Assembly: GCF_000519205.1 (NCBI RefSeq)
Contig: NZ_JAFB01000027.1
Coordinates: forward strand, 81,915 to 145,914
Source: Amycolatopsis taiwanensis DSM 45107
Lineage (GTDB): Bacteria; Actinomycetota; Actinomycetes; Mycobacteriales; Pseudonocardiaceae
DNA: 64,000 bases
Direction: 5' to 3'
A program made the translations under genes and the position numbers. Below the pieces are notes generated by a model, which ran no database searches, was not told where the DNA came from, and was given only the letters and a program-made list of their open reading frames with translations. The number at the start of each line of letters is the position of its first letter. Within the stretch, counting starts at the first letter, position 1. Positions 7,716 to 16,139 of this stretch are shown one piece after another.

Positions 7716-8050
7716 AGCGCCATTCCGATCTTCTTGAGCTTTGCCGAATTGTTTTCGTCGGCGTCCTGGTACCGGCGGTGGATTTCGCGTAACGCCTTCG
7801 CGCATTCCTCAAGGCTGGACGACAGCGCGTCCAGCAGGTTTTCCAGATCGGCACGCGTCTCGGCGAAGGTGGTCGCCACATCGAGATACAACGTGCTGTT
7901 CGCGGTCTCGTCGAAGATCGCGGCGTCGTGCTGCGCGTTCGTCTTCAGGGTGGTCTCGGCATCCGAGCAGGTCTTCTCGATGTAGGGAATGTTGGTGTTT
8001 GCCAGGGTGTTGAGTTCGTCGAGGTCGACGTCGAAACGGCCGGCGGTCAT
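7712..8050 (-). CDS. Small helical protein, putative WXG/EspC-like partner
   Basis: A 112-residue, all-helical, acidic protein starting MTAGRFDVDLDELNTLANT. Its size, lack of signal peptide, and position just before and overlapping a WXG-domain gene fit the small partner of an ESX substrate pair. A clear W-x-G turn is not present; the conserved-looking centre is LENLLDALSSSLEECAKAL. The ATG at 8050 is chosen because the open frame upstream has low-complexity shadow sequence; the ribosome site is weak (GGTGG). Function as partner or chaperone is inferred from context only. Confidence 0.6.
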   Translation of the reverse strand: MTAGRFDVDLDELNTLANTNIPYIEKTCSDAETTLKTNAQHDAAIFDETANSTLYLDVATTFAETRADLENLLDALSSSLEECAKALREIHRRYQDADENNSAKLKKIGMAL

Positions 8051-8314
8051 GGGGCCACCATGCTCCGGACCGCTCCAAGGCCGCTCTAAACCCGGTACAA
8101 CCAAAGGCAACGGCCCGGACGGCAGGCGCCCGGACTCAGTCGTCGTCCGCAGCGTCCGTGGCTTCGCCTCGGGCGGCTCTGGCAGTGGCCATGGCTTCTT
8201 CATCCCACGGGCCGTTACCTGCGGGAACAGGAATTGTCAGTGGTCGCCAGTACGTTCTGTCGCATCCCCGCCACCACCGGCGCGGCGACCGAATCGCGGC
8301 AAGGAGAAGGCGCA

Positions 8315-8818
8315 TTGTCAGACTGGGAGAGGTCGAGTACGGCACGGGTGTTGCCACCCGCTCGTCCGCGCAAACTCGCCAAGGTGCCGTTCGTCGAGCT
8401 GGCCGACGGACGCCTGCAGGGTGTGGTGTCCAGCGGCTCGGACATCGGGCGGGTCTACGTCTCCTCGGTCGCGGCCGGCACCTACACCTTCGCCTGCAGC
8501 ACCAACAACAACCGGCCGTGCGGCGGTGCGCGGGGCATGTTCTGCAACCACATCCTGGCCCTGGTCAACGAAGCGGTGCTGCAGTACGGAGCCGAGCGGG
8601 TGTCCCGCTACCTGCGGGTCGATACCACGGACGGCGAGCAGAGCGCTCAGGCCATCGCCACGGCCATGAGCAGTGCGCGTCCGCAGCAGGGGGACACCAG
8701 CGCCGCCGCGCCCGTCTTCAGCCAGTTCCTGCGTCAGCTCGCCTATCTCGAGCTCGCCCCCACCACCGCACCATTGCCGGAGATGCAGTGGTTCCCGCCG
8801 ACCCGGGCGGTGGTGTGA
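8315..8818 (+). CDS. SWIM-like zinc-finger protein, first gene of a five-gene MoxR/vWA operon
   Basis: A 167-residue protein with a cysteine/histidine cluster C61-x7-C69-x7-C77-x-H79 ending in the C-N-H of SWIM-type zinc fingers, which bind DNA, RNA or protein. The rest is Ala/Gln-rich and helical. TTG at 8315 is the likely start: AGGAG lies 8 bp upstream and the product then begins MSDWERSS; an in-frame ATG at 8234 has no ribosome site. The stop overlaps the next start (GTGATG). Such SWIM genes recur beside MoxR/vWA clusters in actinobacteria. I infer that the protein is a nucleic-acid- or target-recognition component. Confidence 0.75.
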   Translation: MSDWERSSTARVLPPARPRKLAKVPFVELADGRLQGVVSSGSDIGRVYVSSVAAGTYTFACSTNNNRPCGGARGMFCNHILALVNEAVLQYGAERVSRYLRVDTTDGEQSAQAIATAMSSARPQQGDTSAAAPVFSQFLRQLAYLELAPTTAPLPEMQWFPPTRAVV

Positions 8819-10197
8819 TGCGGGCGGACCTGCTTGTCGACACCATCGCAGATCTCGACGAGGCCATGGTGGCCGTCGACGCGGTCGACCGGGCCCTGGC
8901 CACCGGGCTCCTGCGGCCACCACTCGCCGATCTGGCCGAGTTGGCCGACGCCGTGGCGGGCACTCCGCTTTCCGCCAGGGTCGCCGAGGCGGCCGAGAAG
9001 GCGGTGGCCGGTGCCGCGGCTGAGGACCACTTCGTCGCCATCGCCGCCGGGCGCACGGCACTGCTCGGTTCGGTCCACGACGCGCTGATGACCCGGGTCG
9101 AGGAGGCGACCGGCCGGTCCACCGGTGAGGAGATCACCCCAGTGCCAACCGGGGGAGCGGCGCCGAACCTGCTCGACGCCGCCCGCTCGTGGCTGTCCGA
9201 CCTGGCGCGCGCGGGGTGGCGTGGCCTGGACCACGACCTGGTCTCGGGTGCGGCGCCAGTCGTCTCCGCGATGCTGCCGGACCCGGCCCTGCGGCGGCTC
9301 GCCGCGCTGCTCGACGGCTTCGCGGCCGAGCTCGCCGCGTCCTGTCCCGGTTCGGCGCTGGACCGCGTTCCGGCGCGCCGCTGGGGCGACCTGTGGTCGC
9401 GTGCGATCCTGCTGACGCTGCCGGGGGTGGCCGGTGTACCGCCGGCCGGCACGGCCACCGGCCGTGTCCTTCCCCTCGGCATCGACCTGCACGAGCACGC
9501 CACCGCCGCGCAGGCTCAGGTCCACGCGGTGTTCGAGCCCGAGGACGGCACCGCATCCCGTCTCGTGCGGGCCAGCGTGTCGGTGTCCAAACCGGACACC
9601 GTCCTCGGTGCGGGCATCTGGCAGCTGCTCCGCTCGCACATGTCGCTTCTCCACGCCGTCAGCGAGGGCCGTTCGATGGAGGTGGCCGACATGCCGATCA
9701 CCGCCGAGGGCGACCTGATCTGGGACGACGAGCATGCGCGGCCGAGCGAGCCCGCCGACGCGTTCGCCACCGCACGCGTGGCCCTGCCGACCGCGACCAT
9801 GCCGGCGACCGCGCCGGTGGACCGGCACCCGGCACGCATCGCCGTGCCCGTGTTCCTGGAGGGCTATGCCGCGGAGAAGGATGACGACGCACTGGCCTTC
9901 ACCATCGCCGGGCACCGCTTGGCCGTCGACATCGATCGCGTCCCGAGTGCCGGGCCGCTCACACCCGAGGCGGTCGCGGCGTCCACCGCGTGTATCGGAC
10001 TGCTGCGGTGGGATGCCGGCACGTTCAGCGTCCAGCCGCTCGCGGTCGAGACCACCGTGCGGAAGAAGACCGTCACGGTCCAGGCCGGGGCGTGGGCGGG
10101 CGGCACGACCGACAAGGCGGGCGTCAAGGCCGAGAAGGCTGCCACCGGCGCCACCGCGGCGTTGCGTGAGCGCGCCGGGAGGTTGTTGCGGAAATGA
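8818..10197 (+). CDS. Uncharacterised protein of the SWIM/MoxR/vWA operon
   Basis: A 459-residue soluble protein, mostly helical in its N-terminal half (about 1-170) with a more beta-rich C-terminal part containing AGHRLAVDIDRVPSAGPL. No catalytic motif, membrane segment or signal peptide is recognised. It starts at an ATG overlapping the stop of the SWIM gene, and its own TGA overlaps the vWA start (ATGA), so it is locked into the operon at both ends. In MoxR/vWA systems a third, variable protein is often required together with the ATPase and vWA partner; this gene may fill that role, but that is inference. Confidence 0.7.
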   Translation: MRADLLVDTIADLDEAMVAVDAVDRALATGLLRPPLADLAELADAVAGTPLSARVAEAAEKAVAGAAAEDHFVAIAAGRTALLGSVHDALMTRVEEATGRSTGEEITPVPTGGAAPNLLDAARSWLSDLARAGWRGLDHDLVSGAAPVVSAMLPDPALRRLAALLDGFAAELAASCPGSALDRVPARRWGDLWSRAILLTLPGVAGVPPAGTATGRVLPLGIDLHEHATAAQAQVHAVFEPEDGTASRLVRASVSVSKPDTVLGAGIWQLLRSHMSLLHAVSEGRSMEVADMPITAEGDLIWDDEHARPSEPADAFATARVALPTATMPATAPVDRHPARIAVPVFLEGYAAEKDDDALAFTIAGHRLAVDIDRVPSAGPLTPEAVAASTACIGLLRWDAGTFSVQPLAVETTVRKKTVTVQAGAWAGGTTDKAGVKAEKAATGATAALRERAGRLLRK

Positions 10198-11588
10198 CCG
10201 AACCGAACCATGTGGTGCGCTCCCACGACAACCGTCGCCAGGTCCTGTACTGGCGGCTTCTCGCACGGCTCTTCGATCACGAGGAGCAGACGTCGCTGGA
10301 GTCGGCGAGTCTCGCCGTCGTCGAGGACATCGGCCTGCCGACGGCGTTGCTGGACCCACGGGCCGGTGTCGACTCGGTCGTGCAGCGCCACCCCGAACTG
10401 GCCGCCGAGTTCGACGGCCTGATGGTCCCGGCGCCGGACGGCGACGGCGAACGTAACCGCGCTGCCGAGGTACGGCGTGCGGCGCTGGTGTCGAAGCTGC
10501 TGCTCAACGTCTTCGCGTCACGCTCCGGCACGGTCACCGCGGAGCAGTTGTCCCGCTGGCAGTCCGACGCGGGGTGGCTGGAGCGGGCGCTCGGCTGCGA
10601 GCCGGGGGAGCTGCGCGGTGGCCGTCCCGGGGGCCGTGGTGTCAGCGCGACCGATACTCGAGGCGGCGCACCGGCACCGGATCTCAGCCAGTTGATTCCG
10701 GAGATCGGCCCAGAACTCGGTGCCATCGAAGCGGACCTCGTCAAGCGGATGCACCTGCGCGAGGTGCTCGCCGACCCGCAGTTGGCCGCGCGCCTGTCCC
10801 CGAGCATGTCCCTGATCGAGCAGTTGTTGCGCGACAAGAACAACCTCTCCGGGGTGGCGCTGGCCAACGCCAAGGCCCTGATCCGCCGCTTCGTCGACGA
10901 CGTCGCCGAGGTGCTGCGGACCCAGGTGGAGAAGGCCGGCGTCGGTGCGCTGGACCGGTCGGTCCCGCCCAAGCGGGTGTACCGCAACCTCGACCTCGAC
11001 CGCACCATCTGGAAGAACCTCACCAACTGGAGCGCCGACGAGGAACGGCTGTACGTCGACCGCCTCTACTATCGCCACACCGCTCGTAAGACCACGCCGC
11101 AACGGCTGATCACGGTCGTCGACCAGTCGGGCTCCATGGTCGACTCGATGGTCAACTGCACCATCCTGGCGTCGATCTTCGCCGGTCTGCCCAAAGTGGA
11201 CGTCCACCTCATCGCCTACGACACCCAGGCTCTCGACCTCACACCGTGGGTGCACGATCCCTTCCAGACGTTGCTGCGGACCAACCTCGGCGGCGGCACC
11301 GACGGCACGGTCGCGATGGCGCTGACCCAGCCGAAGATCGCCGAGCCGCGCAACACCGTGGTGGTGTGGATCTCGGACTTCTACGAGTCGCGGTCCGCGC
11401 CGCTGTTCGATGCCATGGCCGCCATCCACCGCTCGGGGGCGAAGTTCATCCCGGTCGGCTCGGTGACCAGTGCCGGCCGCGGCAGCGTCAACCCGTGGTT
11501 CCGGGAGCGCTTCAAGGACCTCGGCACGCCGGTGATCTCCGGTCACATCCGCAAGCTCGTTCACGAACTCAAGAACTTCCTTACTTAG
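10194..11588 (+). CDS. vWA (von Willebrand factor A) domain protein, MoxR partner
   Basis: A 464-residue protein with a long N-terminal helical region and a C-terminal vWA domain (about 300-464). The metal-ion-dependent adhesion site is complete: D310-x-S312-x-S314 (VDQSGSM), Thr369 in GGGTDG and Asp395 in WISDFYES. vWA proteins of this type act with MoxR AAA+ ATPases as substrate-recruiting or co-chaperone subunits, for example in metal insertion or complex maturation. The start overlaps the preceding stop (ATGA), and the MoxR gene follows after 101 bp. There is no signal peptide, so it is cytoplasmic. Confidence 0.85.
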   Translation: MTEPNHVVRSHDNRRQVLYWRLLARLFDHEEQTSLESASLAVVEDIGLPTALLDPRAGVDSVVQRHPELAAEFDGLMVPAPDGDGERNRAAEVRRAALVSKLLLNVFASRSGTVTAEQLSRWQSDAGWLERALGCEPGELRGGRPGGRGVSATDTRGGAPAPDLSQLIPEIGPELGAIEADLVKRMHLREVLADPQLAARLSPSMSLIEQLLRDKNNLSGVALANAKALIRRFVDDVAEVLRTQVEKAGVGALDRSVPPKRVYRNLDLDRTIWKNLTNWSADEERLYVDRLYYRHTARKTTPQRLITVVDQSGSMVDSMVNCTILASIFAGLPKVDVHLIAYDTQALDLTPWVHDPFQTLLRTNLGGGTDGTVAMALTQPKIAEPRNTVVVWISDFYESRSAPLFDAMAAIHRSGAKFIPVGSVTSAGRGSVNPWFRERFKDLGTPVISGHIRKLVHELKNFLT

Positions 11589-11689
11589 ATGGAGGGTTGA
11601 TTCAAAACGTGAGATGGGAACGCTTGGTGACACAGCAAGTCACGGCCTGGCTACCCGAACACGTTCCGAATAACACTGAAAGGGTTTTC

Positions 11690-12802
11690 ATGTCCGACCT
11701 GTTGCGCGCCCCCGCCGAGCTCAAGTACGCCGACGAGCTGGACTGGCTGGAGTCGATCGACGACAACCCCAAGCCGTTCGCCTGGCGCCTGTCCCCGAAG
11801 ATGGTGCGCCTGTTCGTCCTCGGCGCCGAGCGCGCGGACGGCCTCGACCGCGAGATCTCCCAGAAGTGGTTCGGCGACCGCAGTTTCGTCGAGCGGGCCA
11901 TCGTCACGCTCGCCTCCGACCGCGGCCTGTTGCTGATCGGCGACCCGGGCACCGGCAAGAGCTGGCTGGCCGAGCTGCTGGCCGCCGCGATCAGCCGCAA
12001 CTCGACCCTCGTCGTGCAGGGCACGGCCGGGACCACCGAGGACCACATCAAGTACTCGTGGAACGTGTCCATGGTCATCGCCAAGGGCCAGTCGCGGGAG
12101 TCGATGATCCCTTCGCCGATCATGACCGCGATGGAGACCGGTTCGATCGGCCGGTTCGAGGAACTCACCCGCTCCACCAGCGATGTGCAGGACGCGCTGA
12201 TCTCGATCCTGTCGGAGAAGTACATCTCGGTCCCGGAACTGGACAGCGACAACATCGTCTTCGCCAAGCCCGGGTTCTCCATCATCGCCACCGCCAACAG
12301 CCGCGACCGGGGCGTCAACGACCTGTCCTCCGCGCTGAAGCGCCGCTTCAACTTCGTCCGCATCCCGGTGGTGACGAACAAGAAGAGCGAGACGGAGATC
12401 GTGCGCTTCCGCACCGAGGAGTTGCTGCGCCGTCACCAGATCGAGCTGGACGTGCCACCGACGCTGCTCGACGTACTGCTGCGGAGCTTCGCCGACCTGC
12501 GTGCGTCCGCGGCCGCGGCCGGGAGCGACGACGAGAAGCTGGAGTCCGCGTTGTCCACCGCCGAGCAGATCGGTGTGCTCGAGGACGCGATCCTGCACAG
12601 CAACTTCTTCGGCGAGCGCGCGCTCACCGGCCGCACCCTCGCCTCCTCGTTCGTCGGCTCGCTGGCCCGCCGGGAACCGGAGGACCTGGCCATCCTCAAC
12701 AAGTACCTGCACGGCGTCGTCGAGCCGCGCAGCAAGGACGAGGGTGGGGCCTGGCCGGACTTCCTGGAGGGCGGTCGCGACGCGATCGCCACCCTGTCGT
12801 GA
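11690..12802 (+). CDS. MoxR-family AAA+ ATPase
   Basis: A 370-residue AAA+ ATPase. Walker A is GDPGTGKS (residues 84-91, Lys90). Sensor-1 is the IIATANSRD segment, with the arginine-rich LKRRFNF motif after it. At the Walker B position typical MoxR proteins have D-E-I-N-R, while this one has E157-E158-L-T-R (RFEELTR), so the Mg-coordinating Asp is replaced by Glu. The ATG at 11690 (AAAGG 6 bp upstream) gives a product that begins MSDLLRAPAEL; the open frame upstream of it is a shadow of the vWA gene. It overlaps the following gene as GTGA. It probably remodels a target together with the vWA protein. Confidence 0.88.
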   Translation: MSDLLRAPAELKYADELDWLESIDDNPKPFAWRLSPKMVRLFVLGAERADGLDREISQKWFGDRSFVERAIVTLASDRGLLLIGDPGTGKSWLAELLAAAISRNSTLVVQGTAGTTEDHIKYSWNVSMVIAKGQSRESMIPSPIMTAMETGSIGRFEELTRSTSDVQDALISILSEKYISVPELDSDNIVFAKPGFSIIATANSRDRGVNDLSSALKRRFNFVRIPVVTNKKSETEIVRFRTEELLRRHQIELDVPPTLLDVLLRSFADLRASAAAAGSDDEKLESALSTAEQIGVLEDAILHSNFFGERALTGRTLASSFVGSLARREPEDLAILNKYLHGVVEPRSKDEGGAWPDFLEGGRDAIATLS

Positions 12803-15579
12803 GTGACGAGGGCGCTTTCGAAGCGCTGCGCACCCAGTTGCGTGCGGCCGCGACCACGTTCGCCGGCGGCGCCGACGCGTTGGAGGGCATCCTCCTCGGC
12901 ATCGTCGACGACGTGGACCGGGCGGTAGGTGAACCACTCGAGATCTTCCCGGTCTGCCACCATTCGCCGGCATCGGCCGTCGCGATGGCGCGGCGGCTGC
13001 GGCAGAAACAGCCGAAGGTGGTCTATCTGGAGCTGTGCGAGGACATGGCGCCGCTGCTGACCGAACTGCGCAACTGCAGGCTCCCGGTGGCGGTGCAGGC
13101 GTTCGCGAGCGATGTCGAGGGTTTCCCGGCCGAGTGGTCGCCGCTGTCCGTGGTGGCGCCGATCACCGAGGCATCGGCCGAGTACCAGGCGATCGCCTAC
13201 GCACTGGACACACCCGGGGTCGAGCTCGTCCTGGTCGACCGCTCCGCCGACCATGTCTTCCAGTGGCAGACCCCCGCCACGCCATCGGTCGAGGAGGACG
13301 CGCCGCCGCCGGAGGAGGAAGCCACGCTGCACGGCGATGCGGTCGGTGTGGAGATCGGTGACCTGCGGCCGCGCTTCGCCGAACTGGAGGAGCACCTGCT
13401 GCGCCACGGCCGGGTGCGGCACTGGTCGGAGTGGTGGCACCAGTACGTGGAGGTGCCGCTGGGCGACGGCGACCACGACACGTACCGGCAGGTCATGTTT
13501 CTCATCGGCAGCCTGTTCCGCCGCCTCGCACCCGGAGATCCGCACCGGGTGCGCGTGGATGAGGATCGTGAACGTCACATGTGGACGAGGATGCGCGAAC
13601 ACCTCGCCGCGACCGGCGCCGATCCAAAGGATTGCCTGTACATCTGCGGCGCGTTCCACGCCGCGAGCCGGGTCGAGGAGTTCGGCCTCCACGGCACCGG
13701 CGACTTCGAGATCGGCCCGCCCAGCGCGAGCAAGTGGCAGTACGGCCTGATCCCGTCCAGCCATGCGGCGATCGAGGCGCAGTTCGGTCTGGCCGCCGGC
13801 TCGGTGTCGATCGCCGCGGCCGAGTGGGCGAAGAACGTCAAACGCACGCGTGTGCGGCCGTTCCGGCTCGTGGGTCAAGCCGGCGGCTCGAAACGGAAGA
13901 AGCCGGCGACGCTCGCGGTCCCCGAGCCGGCGAGCACCCCATCGGATCGCCTGACGGGCTTTCTGCAGCGCCCGCCGGCCCTCGACCGGGTGGACGAGGC
14001 CGAACTGCTCGGCTGGTCGGTGGAGATCGTGCGGGCCGCCCGCCGCAACGGCTACCTGGCATCCACCGCCGACTCGATCGCCGTGTTCGAGACCTCGATC
14101 CTGCTGGCGGGCATGCGGGACCGGGCCAAGCCCACGCCGTACGACTTCCAGGACGCGGCGATCACGTGCATCGAGAAGGACGTCGTGCCCGGCCGGCGCG
14201 ACGTGCGCCGCCTGGTGGAGATCATGCTCGGCGGCGACCGGATCGGCCAGGTCGGCTACGACGCGCTGCCCCCGCTGGCACGCGACGTGCACGACCGTCT
14301 GGCACCCTTGAACCTCAGGCTCGACCAACGCGGTGTGCGGAGGGCGTTGCTGGACATCGCGTCACAGCCGGAGCTCGAGCAATGCTCCGACGTGTTGTGG
14401 ATGTTGCGCTACCTGATGCCGCCCGGCGCCGCGCGGCCGATCATGGGGGAGCGGAGACTGGGGGAGCGGCCGATCCAGGAGTCGTGGGACCTGGCGCTGG
14501 GCACCCACCAACGGGCACTCATCGAACTCGGCTACGAGGGCGTCAGCATCGAGCAGGTTCTGGAACAACGGCTCCGCCGCGCGGCGTACAGTCCACAGGC
14601 GACGGCCGCGAAGGTTCTGGAGGCCGTCGAGGATGCGACGCTGTACCTGCGCAGCCATCGCCTGGCCGGCGAGCTGGGCGCCCGGGCCCTGGCGGTACTG
14701 GAAACCGAGCGCACGGTCGATGGTGCACCGGAAGTACTGCGAAGGGTGCGTCGGCTGCTGGCGTACTACCGAACGAACGAGGCGGCGCTGCCGCAGTGGA
14801 TCGAGTCGTTCGTCAAGACCGGTTATGCGCACTACTGCACTCTGCTGCCAACGGCGTTCACGGACGAAGACGCGAACGTCAACCAGGTCGCCGCGATGCT
14901 GGGGTTCCTGTTCAGCATGGAGAGTCTGGCACTGTCACTGGGTTGCGACCGGACCCAGCTGGAGCTGGCGGTCGCGCAGTCGCATCCGGAGGAGCCGTCG
15001 AAGGTGGCAGTGCTGTGGGCGGCCCAGGTGCAGCTGGGGAACCTGTCCCGCACCGAACTGAGAACTCGGTGCGACCAGCTGCTCGACAACCCGTTGGCGG
15101 TACCGTCCTATCCGCGCTACCTGAACGGTTTCATGCACGCACTGGGGCCGGTGCCAGGACTGGCCGACTTCGTCGTGGCCGCGGTGTCGAATGCGTTCGG
15201 CCGGCTGCCGGACGCGGTCTTGCTGCCGTGGTTGCCGCGACTGATCACCACCCTGGGATCCGGTGGCGGCGAATTGGCCCCACTGCTCATCCGCGAGGCC
15301 GGCCGGCTCTTCCCGGGCCGGCTCGCGGCGCTGGATGAGTGGGTGCCACCTTGGCAGGCCCAGCCGGCCCCGGCAGCCAAACTCGAGACGCGACGCCGGG
15401 CCGGTGCACGCGGCGCCACGCTGCTGACGACCCATCCCGCGACGTGCAACGCAGTGGCGAACCTGCTGGGCTGCGACGAACCGTGGGAGACCGCCCGGCC
15501 CGCCGTATCGGGCGCGGCGCTGACCGGGCGCTATCCGGACACGGCGGCAGCGCTGGAGGCTTTACTGGCCAGCTCATGA
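12799..15579 (+). CDS. DUF5682-like protein, putative TraB/TIKI/EreA-superfamily domain
   Basis: A 926-residue cytoplasmic protein closing the operon. The N-terminal 300 residues carry the motif set F-P-V-C-H54-H55-S-P-A-S, then V-Y-L-E78-L-C-E81-D82, then C-G284-A-F-H287-A. This order (His motif, ExxE-like, GxxH) matches the TraB/TIKI/EreA/ChaN group, which contains metal-dependent hydrolases and haem-binding proteins. The remaining 600 residues are helical, with no known motif. It starts at GTG 12799 overlapping the MoxR stop (GTGA) and ends 27 bp before a strong terminator. I recognise the family as the DUF5682 type that travels with MoxR and vWA genes; its catalytic role is inferred and untested. 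Confidence 0.78.
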   Translation: MSDEGAFEALRTQLRAAATTFAGGADALEGILLGIVDDVDRAVGEPLEIFPVCHHSPASAVAMARRLRQKQPKVVYLELCEDMAPLLTELRNCRLPVAVQAFASDVEGFPAEWSPLSVVAPITEASAEYQAIAYALDTPGVELVLVDRSADHVFQWQTPATPSVEEDAPPPEEEATLHGDAVGVEIGDLRPRFAELEEHLLRHGRVRHWSEWWHQYVEVPLGDGDHDTYRQVMFLIGSLFRRLAPGDPHRVRVDEDRERHMWTRMREHLAATGADPKDCLYICGAFHAASRVEEFGLHGTGDFEIGPPSASKWQYGLIPSSHAAIEAQFGLAAGSVSIAAAEWAKNVKRTRVRPFRLVGQAGGSKRKKPATLAVPEPASTPSDRLTGFLQRPPALDRVDEAELLGWSVEIVRAARRNGYLASTADSIAVFETSILLAGMRDRAKPTPYDFQDAAITCIEKDVVPGRRDVRRLVEIMLGGDRIGQVGYDALPPLARDVHDRLAPLNLRLDQRGVRRALLDIASQPELEQCSDVLWMLRYLMPPGAARPIMGERRLGERPIQESWDLALGTHQRALIELGYEGVSIEQVLEQRLRRAAYSPQATAAKVLEAVEDATLYLRSHRLAGELGARALAVLETERTVDGAPEVLRRVRRLLAYYRTNEAALPQWIESFVKTGYAHYCTLLPTAFTDEDANVNQVAAMLGFLFSMESLALSLGCDRTQLELAVAQSHPEEPSKVAVLWAAQVQLGNLSRTELRTRCDQLLDNPLAVPSYPRYLNGFMHALGPVPGLADFVVAAVSNAFGRLPDAVLLPWLPRLITTLGSGGGELAPLLIREAGRLFPGRLAALDEWVPPWQAQPAPAAKLETRRRAGARGATLLTTHPATCNAVANLLGCDEPWETARPAVSGAALTGRYPDTAAALEALLASS

Positions 15580-15606
15580 CCCGATTGTGAACTGATACGC
15601 GCGAAA

Positions 15607-15636
15607 GGCCGGTGGCGGGCGAACCCGCCACCGGCC
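15607..15636. terminator. Strong bidirectional hairpin terminator
   Basis: A perfect 13-bp stem, GGCCGGTGGCGGG pairing with CCCGCCACCGGCC, with a CGAA tetraloop, followed on the plus strand by TCCTGTTTGCT. It lies between the convergent five-gene operon and the CDGSH gene and should end transcription from both sides. Confidence 0.85.
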
Positions 15637-15646
15637 GTCCTGTTTG

Positions 15647-15889
15647 CTACTCCGTCACTTTCGTGGTGGCCCGCTCCTTTGCGACGAAACCTTGTCGTGC
15701 GTGCGAGCCATCGCAGAGCGGCTTCTTCTCCGAGAATCCGCAACGACACAACAGGCGGGTTCGGCCGGGACCGAGCTCGTAGACGTTGTTCTCGTGGTCG
15801 ACGATCTTGACGGGCCCCTTCACCTGGTACGGCCCGTTGTCCACGGTCTTGATCACCACCGCCGGTTCGGCCGGAGCCGAGCTGTCCAT
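15647..15889 (-). CDS. CDGSH-type iron-sulfur domain protein
   Basis: An 80-residue protein with the CDGSH 2Fe-2S signature C-R-C-G...K-P-L-C-D-G-S-H in its C-terminal half, giving three Cys and one His as cluster ligands. This is the short single-domain form found in actinobacteria, of mitoNEET type, thought to take part in electron or cluster transfer. ATG at 15889 has GGGAAG 7 bp upstream; a TTG at 15907 overlapping the previous stop (TTGA) is the alternative start. It is the second gene of an operon with a copper-chaperone-like gene. Confidence 0.88.
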   Translation of the reverse strand: MDSSAPAEPAVVIKTVDNGPYQVKGPVKIVDHENNVYELGPGRTRLLCRCGFSEKKPLCDGSHARQGFVAKERATTKVTE

Positions 15890-15903
15890 CGAGGCGCTTC
15901 CCG

Positions 15904-16110
15904 TCAACTCACAACCTCGTATCCGGCTTCGCTGACCGCCTTGCGGATCACCTCCGGGTCGACCGGGGACTCGCTGACGACCGTGAGCTCACCGTTGCTG
16001 ATGTCCACGTCGACATCGGTGACGCCCGCGACACCTGTGACCGCGGTCGTCACCTTGTTCATGCAACCGGAGCATGTCATCCCCTTGACGGTGAAGGTGC
16101 TCTCGCTCAT
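15904..16110 (-). CDS. copZ: Heavy-metal-associated domain copper chaperone (CopZ-like)
   Basis: A 68-residue single HMA domain with the metal-binding loop GMTCSGC near residue 10, the beta-alpha-beta-beta-alpha-beta pattern, and a C-terminus ending EAGYEVVS. It would carry Cu(I) in the cytoplasm. The ATG at 16110 has AAGGGAG 6 bp upstream. A CsoR-like operator lies 30 bp before the start. No copper ATPase is adjacent; instead the partner is a CDGSH protein. Confidence 0.88.
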   Translation of the reverse strand: MSESTFTVKGMTCSGCMNKVTTAVTGVAGVTDVDVDISNGELTVVSESPVDPEVIRKAVSEAGYEVVS

Positions 16111-16139
16111 GGGATCTCCCTTTCGACTGACAACCACCC

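Noticed and set aside
6765..8050. Complete type VII secretion locus
   Set aside because: No EccB, EccC, EccD, EccE or mycosin genes are present; only substrate-like proteins.
8158..8817. N-terminal extension of the 459-residue unknown protein
   Set aside because: Out-of-frame overlap with the SWIM gene; the ATG at 8818 overlapping its stop is the natural start.
11246..11689. N-terminal extension of the MoxR gene
   Set aside because: This part lies out of frame over the vWA gene and translates to Arg/Gly-rich shadow sequence; ATG 11690 has a ribosome site and begins the family-like product.
12433..14328. Minus-strand open frame of about 630 codons opposite MoxR and DUF5682-like genes
   Set aside because: Shadow; no family resemblance and it crosses two well supported genes.
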